A DNA stretch of 64,000 nt, taken from positions 8,928,001-8,992,000 of the forward strand of contig NC_003155.5 in the NCBI RefSeq assembly GCF_000009765.2, read 5' to 3'. The notes under the pieces were generated by a model, which did no database searches, was not told the DNA's origin, and saw nothing but the letters and a program-made list of their open reading frames with translations. Each line of letters begins with the position of its first letter. Position 1 is the first letter of the stretch. This document shows positions 60,473 through 64,000 of this stretch, piece after piece. The position numbers were made by a program, and so were the translations under genes. Source of the DNA: Streptomyces avermitilis MA-4680 = NBRC 14893 (GTDB lineage Bacteria > Actinomycetota > Actinomycetes > Streptomycetales > Streptomycetaceae).

Positions 60473-62044
60473 TCATGCGGCCGGTGTGCTCGTGGCCTTT
60501 TTGCGTACGCCGCCGTACAGGTCGATCCGTGCGTGGGCCACCGCCTTTGCGCCGCGCTGGGTGCGGGTGACGGAGGCGGTGACGGTGTCGTATGCGTCGG
60601 TGGCCAGACGCAGGAATGCGGTGCGGGCGGCGGCCGGGTCGAATCCGGCGCCGAGGGTGTGGCCGGTGTTGTCCAGGTGGCGGAAGCGGTCCCAGAACTC
60701 GGCCTCGGCGCCAGGCCAGTAGCGGGCGGCGGCCTCGGCCGCCCAGGTGTCGCCGTTCGCCTTCGGGTCGTTCATGTACTCGGCCCAGGCCCGCTTGACC
60801 GCGCGTTCCAGGCGGCGCCCGTACATCTCGCCGAGCTGCCGCATTCGCCCCACCGCGGGCGCGGTCGCGGGGGCCTTCTGCTCTGTGAAACCCATGACCG
60901 GGGGTGTGTCGGCGTCGACGAACTGGGTGTCCTTGGCCTGGCCTTCCTGCTCGAAACCGAGTGCCCGCACGCGCAGGTCCTCGGAGACCTCGCTCGCGTA
61001 GTCGAACACCTTCGGGCGCTGGGGCTGTGCGGTGCCGGGCGGTTCGTGCAGGAGCAGAGCGTCCAGGTCGCGCCACAGCGCGCGCCGGGAGTCGGCCGGG
61101 CGCGGGTAGCGGTTGCCCTGCTGGCTGATCTGCCAGATCAGATAGTTGTCGTCGCGGGGGATGCGTCCGGTGCGGTACGCCCAGGTGATGTAGGCATCCC
61201 GCACCAGGCCCGGACTGTTTTCGTCGGGGACGAGGAGCAGGGCGTGCTGGGAGCAAGCGGTCAGCCGTGAGCAGGGGCCGCAGGGCAGGGGCGGGGCGGC
61301 CTCCGGGTCGGGCAGTTCCTCCCGCTCCCAGGGGCACAGATCGAAGGAGCGTCGTACCGTCACTTCCGGCGGGACCAGGCCTGCCAGGAGCGTCTCGAAG
61401 AGGGTGTCACCCTCGGGGTGGTAGGACAGCGCGGTGCGCAGGGGGCCGGCGGTGGCGCTGGCGGTCTTGACCCCGTTGACCTCGCGGGCCGAGCAGCGGC
61501 CCGACGGCCCGTAGTAGTGCCACACCAGCAGGCTCAGCACCGCCTCCGCGGCGCTCGGCAGGTCGGGGCGGGCGTCGCTGCCGTGCCGAAACCACGCGTG
61601 GGCGTTGCCTGCCGGGCGCGTCACGATCAGTTTGTTCACCCCGGCGGTGTTGCCGCCGTCGCACTGGCCGGTCAGCCGGGCGTCCTGCATCCACGGGCGG
61701 CCCCCGTCACGGTCGTAGAGGAAGAACCGCTGCCGGTAGCGGCCGGCGTAGGCGGTGATCCCCTCTGGGGGGAGCTGTCCGGCATCCAGGATGTTCAGGC
61801 GCCGCTCCCCCCAGTCGCCGGGCCCCGACTCGTCCAGACCCGTCACCCGGGCGGTGAGCGCGTACAGGATGCGCAGCAGTGCGGAGTGCGCGGGGGGATC
61901 GGCAATCGTGAGGGTGGCGATGTCGCCGCTGCGCAGCAGCAGGTCCCGTAGCCCCACCCGTTCGGGATGGGGGAGGGGCGCGGCATGGGTCCAGCGGACG
62001 GGGATCCACGGTTCGTCGAACAAGTTGTACGTACTGGCGGGCAT
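60473..62044 (-). CDS. cse1: Cse1 (Cas8e/CasA) PAM-recognition subunit
   Basis: A 523-aa protein beginning ASTYNLFDEPWIPVRWTHAA. Zinc-type pair CGPCSRLTACSQHAL and LDESGPGDWGERRLNILD are seen. It recognises the PAM and starts target DNA unwinding. First gene of the Cascade operon; its leader contains the crRNA-like element at 62082-62170 on the opposite strand. Confidence 0.94.
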   Translation of the reverse strand: MPASTYNLFDEPWIPVRWTHAAPLPHPERVGLRDLLLRSGDIATLTIADPPAHSALLRILYALTARVTGLDESGPGDWGERRLNILDAGQLPPEGITAYAGRYRQRFFLYDRDGGRPWMQDARLTGQCDGGNTAGVNKLIVTRPAGNAHAWFRHGSDARPDLPSAAEAVLSLLVWHYYGPSGRCSAREVNGVKTASATAGPLRTALSYHPEGDTLFETLLAGLVPPEVTVRRSFDLCPWEREELPDPEAAPPLPCGPCSRLTACSQHALLLVPDENSPGLVRDAYITWAYRTGRIPRDDNYLIWQISQQGNRYPRPADSRRALWRDLDALLLHEPPGTAQPQRPKVFDYASEVSEDLRVRALGFEQEGQAKDTQFVDADTPPVMGFTEQKAPATAPAVGRMRQLGEMYGRRLERAVKRAWAEYMNDPKANGDTWAAEAAARYWPGAEAEFWDRFRHLDNTGHTLGAGFDPAAARTAFLRLATDAYDTVTASVTRTQRGAKAVAHARIDLYGGVRKKATSTPAA

Positions 62045-62081
62045 CGGACTCCTATCGCCGGGTCGCCGGTCACAATGAGGT

Positions 62082-62170
62082 GGGGTCTCCGCAGGCGCGG
62101 AGGTGAGCCGTGTGTTGCCCGCAGAGCGACGCGAGCCTCTCCCCGTGCCTGCGCAAGCAGGCTGAGCTGG
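62082..62170 (+). ncRNA. crRNA-like (CreR-like) element between cse1 and cas3
   Basis: Pseudo-repeat 1 (62082-62110) matches the array repeat in 21 of 29 positions and keeps the stem CTCCGC with GCGGAG and handle GTGAGCCG. A 31-nt pseudo-spacer (62111-62141) follows. Pseudo-repeat 2 (62142-62170) has little identity but keeps the same architecture: stem GCCTGC, loop GCAA, GCAGGC. Opposite strand to the cas genes. CACAAT at 62071 is a possible -10. This is inference from pattern. Confidence 0.75.
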
Positions 62171-62232
62171 CCCCCACCAGCACCAAGGCCGAACAACTTC
62201 CCCTGGAAGACGGCTGATTGAGGACGCTAGCC

Positions 62233-62250
62233 AAGTGTGTTGCCCGTAGA
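62233..62250 (+). promoter_or_regulatory. Partial protospacer with AAG PAM in the cse1 leader
   Basis: AAG at 62233-62235 is followed by TGTGTTGCCCGTAGA, which matches the first 15 nt of the pseudo-spacer at 62111 in 14 positions (one mismatch at position 12). Matching ends thereafter. It lies 190 bp upstream of cse1, on the plausible promoter side (minus-strand TTCTAC, 16 nt, TAGCGT). Confidence 0.7.
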
Positions 62251-62280
62251 AGCGGTTCTTCGTGAAGTGACTGGTAATGA

Positions 62281-64000
62281 TCAGCTGGTTTCGAGTCCGA
62301 CACCGGAGATCCGGATCGTCCGGGTGCCGTGGCGGCAGCTCCAGACCGCTGCTGCGCCATCCTGGCCCGCGGGCTGCATCCGCAGCAGGACCAGATCACG
62401 CAGCACCGGATGCTTGCCCCAGCCCGGCGGCGCCGGGTGTCCCTCGGCGCCGCGCAGCCAGGCGCCCGGCACCGGCGCCATGTGTGCCATCACCTGCCGC
62501 AACTCGGCATGAAGCAGACCGTTTTGGTTTCCTGTGGGCAAGGGGAGGGTGCCGCCCTCATCAAGGGTGAGGGTGTTGTCCTGCTGCTCGTACAGGCACA
62601 GAACGCGCCCGCTGTCAGCCCCCAGCCGAGTGGTCAGCAGTTCCTCGGTGACCCCTGCCTCCCGGCGGCTGAGCCGCTGCAGGTCACCGGCCACGTCGGC
62701 GGGCGCGCAGATGGCAACCATGTCGGCCAGGTGCGCCTCGGCCGCCTCGTCCGCCTGCCGCGCGGAGTCCATCCGCGCCAGTTCCCGCTGTACGGCCCCC
62801 TCGAGTCGGTCCACGAAGTCCTCCGCGTACACGGCATCGATAAGCTCCTGCACGTCCCCCGGGACCGCGATCCCGGACGCGGCCCGCTCGCGCAGCAGGT
62901 GCGCTGTGCGCTGCAGCAGCCCGGCGTCGTACACGCTTCCCCAGGTGCGCGGCACCTGGGTGGCCCCGCTCTCGCCGACCGGTTCCAGGACGACCAGGCG
63001 CGGCGCGTCCTCCGGCAGCGCCCAGGGCGGGCGCCCAGAAGCGCCGCGCGCGTGGCGGCGTCCCCGGCCGGCCCGCTGCAGCAGCTGGGCCAGCGGCGCA
63101 AGATCCGTGACAATCAGGTCGAAGTCGAGGTCGAGCGACTGCTCCACGACCTGGGTAGCGACCAGGACGGATGCCGGCCGGGGCAGAGCGACATCCTGCG
63201 GCGAGCGGGGTTTGCCGTAGGCCCTTTCGCACGCGGACGTGATGTGCTGCCGGGTGTTGGCCGGGTAGCGCGAGTGCAGCAGCCGCAACCCGCCTTCACC
63301 GGTGCTGAGTTCCGGGAACGCGGCGCGCAGGTCACGGAAGGTCTGCTGGGCTTCGGCCACCGTGGTGCAGCAAACCAGCGCGGTCCCGCTCTGCGCGACG
63401 ACGGGCTCAAGTGCCTCGCGCAGGGCCTGGCGGCGACCTCCGGCGCATACGGGACTGCCGGCAGCGGGCGCCGTGTCCCAGACGACAGGCAGCATCCGCA
63501 CGTCCAGGGTGCGACGGCGCTCACTGTCCGTCTCCCGTGGCACGCAGACTTCGCCGGTCGCGGCGCCGGTGAACATCCAGCCCGGGTAGCACGGTTCGAC
63601 GGCGGACGGTTCGAGGAATCCGGCCCCGCGGCGGTAGGCATCCACCAAAGACGAGGCTGTGCGGCCGGACAGGGTTGCGGACAGCAGGACCACCGGGGCA
63701 CCGAACGCGCCGAGCCACTCCAGGAGCCGGGACAGCAGCTGATGCATCCACGGCCCGTAGGCATGCGCCTCGTCGACCACGAGCACCTTGTCGGACAGCC
63801 CGAACAGCCGCAGCGCGTTGTGCGTGAGCGGCAGCACGGCGCTCAGCGCCTGATCAATGGTCCCCGCCCCCAACGGGGCCAGCAGCCCACGCCGATGTCC
63901 GCGCAGCCACACCCCGGCCTCGGTCACGGTGGCCGGGTCCGCGCTCACGTCGCCCGCTGCCGGCGGCGGGCCGGCGGACTGCCCGGCCCCTGCGTAAGCG
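62281..64000 (-). CDS. cas3: Cas3 helicase-nuclease, C-terminal part (partial)
   Basis: The reading frame stays open to the right edge, so the apparent start at GTG 63948 is internal; the HD nuclease and Walker A lie outside the window. About 573 residues are visible. Helicase motif II KVLVVDEAHAYGPW, motif III LLSATLSG, motif V/VI VVEQSLDLDFDL and QRAGRGRRH are intact. C-terminal domain follows and ends GVGLETS. Cas3 degrades DNA bound by Cascade. Confidence 0.95.
   Translation of the reverse strand, partial: AYAGAGQSAGPPPAAGDVSADPATVTEAGVWLRGHRRGLLAPLGAGTIDQALSAVLPLTHNALRLFGLSDKVLVVDEAHAYGPWMHQLLSRLLEWLGAFGAPVVLLSATLSGRTASSLVDAYRRGAGFLEPSAVEPCYPGWMFTGAATGEVCVPRETDSERRRTLDVRMLPVVWDTAPAAGSPVCAGGRRQALREALEPVVAQSGTALVCCTTVAEAQQTFRDLRAAFPELSTGEGGLRLLHSRYPANTRQHITSACERAYGKPRSPQDVALPRPASVLVATQVVEQSLDLDFDLIVTDLAPLAQLLQRAGRGRRHARGASGRPPWALPEDAPRLVVLEPVGESGATQVPRTWGSVYDAGLLQRTAHLLRERAASGIAVPGDVQELIDAVYAEDFVDRLEGAVQRELARMDSARQADEAAEAHLADMVAICAPADVAGDLQRLSRREAGVTEELLTTRLGADSGRVLCLYEQQDNTLTLDEGGTLPLPTGNQNGLLHAELRQVMAHMAPVPGAWLRGAEGHPAPPGWGKHPVLRDLVLLRMQPAGQDGAAAVWSCRHGTRTIRISGVGLETS

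Noticed and set aside
62345..63948. GTG 63948 as start of cas3
   Set aside because: The frame stays open to the window edge and the HD and Walker A regions are missing, so this start is internal.
1..64000. tRNA or rRNA genes
   Set aside because: No cloverleaf with a TTCGANNC arm or rRNA-like segment was recognised anywhere in the window.

Overview
The window looks like a Streptomyces chromosome arm or a large Streptomyces replicon. It is uniformly GC-rich, with many GTG and TTG starts, 4-bp ATGA or GTGA gene overlaps, a SapB (ram) cluster, a streptogrisin-type protease, an OtrA-like ribosome protection protein, SpoIIE-type phosphatases, Wbl and TraB proteins, and a type I-E CRISPR-Cas locus.

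Layout: (1) 1-3675, minus strand: an NHLM-type peptide export operon (double-glycine precursor, HlyD-like subunit, C39 peptidase-ABC exporter, start of the partner ABC protein). (2) 4137-8643: small thioesterase, secreted S1 protease, GAF/PAS/PP2C phosphatase and a 32-bp tandem repeat. (3) 8857-15908: a complete SapB-like class III lanthipeptide cluster in the order ramC-ramS-ramA-ramB, with convergent ramR. (4) 16217-26841: PP2C/anti-sigma kinase fusion, metallophosphoesterase, XdhC-like protein, OtrA-like GTPase, secreted GH5-like glycosidase, secreted beta-propeller and TetR regulator. (5) 26887-29418: an IS630 copy split by an IS110-family element, so both can be delimited. (6) 29401-44625, mostly minus strand: conjugative-element backbone (Wbl, GGDEF protein, PycTM-like membrane protein, SpdA-like protein, TraB with an FtsK-gamma-like C-terminus, DUF2637/Spd-like protein and many small conserved genes) punctuated by strong hairpins. 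No integrase, excisionase, tRNA att site or recognised Rep is visible. (7) 44843-50142: monooxygenase/XRE pair, two P-loop kinase-like genes, an imine-reductase/6PGDH-like gene, a HAD gene and a structured RNA ahead of a 48-aa ORF. (8) 50610-53042: a large HTH/zinc/coiled-coil protein. (9) 53247-64000: a type I-E locus with 40 repeats, then cas2, cas1, cas6e, cas5e, cas7e, cse2, cse1 and cas3 (N-terminus outside the window), all read on the minus strand.

The strongest new signal is in the 236-bp gap between cas3 and cse1. A degenerate crRNA-like unit (repeat, 31-nt spacer, repeat) lies on the plus strand. The first 15 nt of its pseudo-spacer match, at 14 positions, a site about 125 bp away that has a canonical AAG PAM and lies in the presumed cse1 promoter. 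This has the architecture of a self-targeting, CreR-like RNA by which Cascade would repress its own operon. Other leads: a 21-bp-periodic CGAAAC array running through the start of the DUF2637 gene and changing coding frame, a three-hairpin leader RNA, an IS110 bridge-RNA region, an inverted-repeat cassette in the conjugative region, a GGDEF/PycTM pair, a cysteine-free NHLM peptide, and a CRISPR array with almost no leader and a duplicated spacer.
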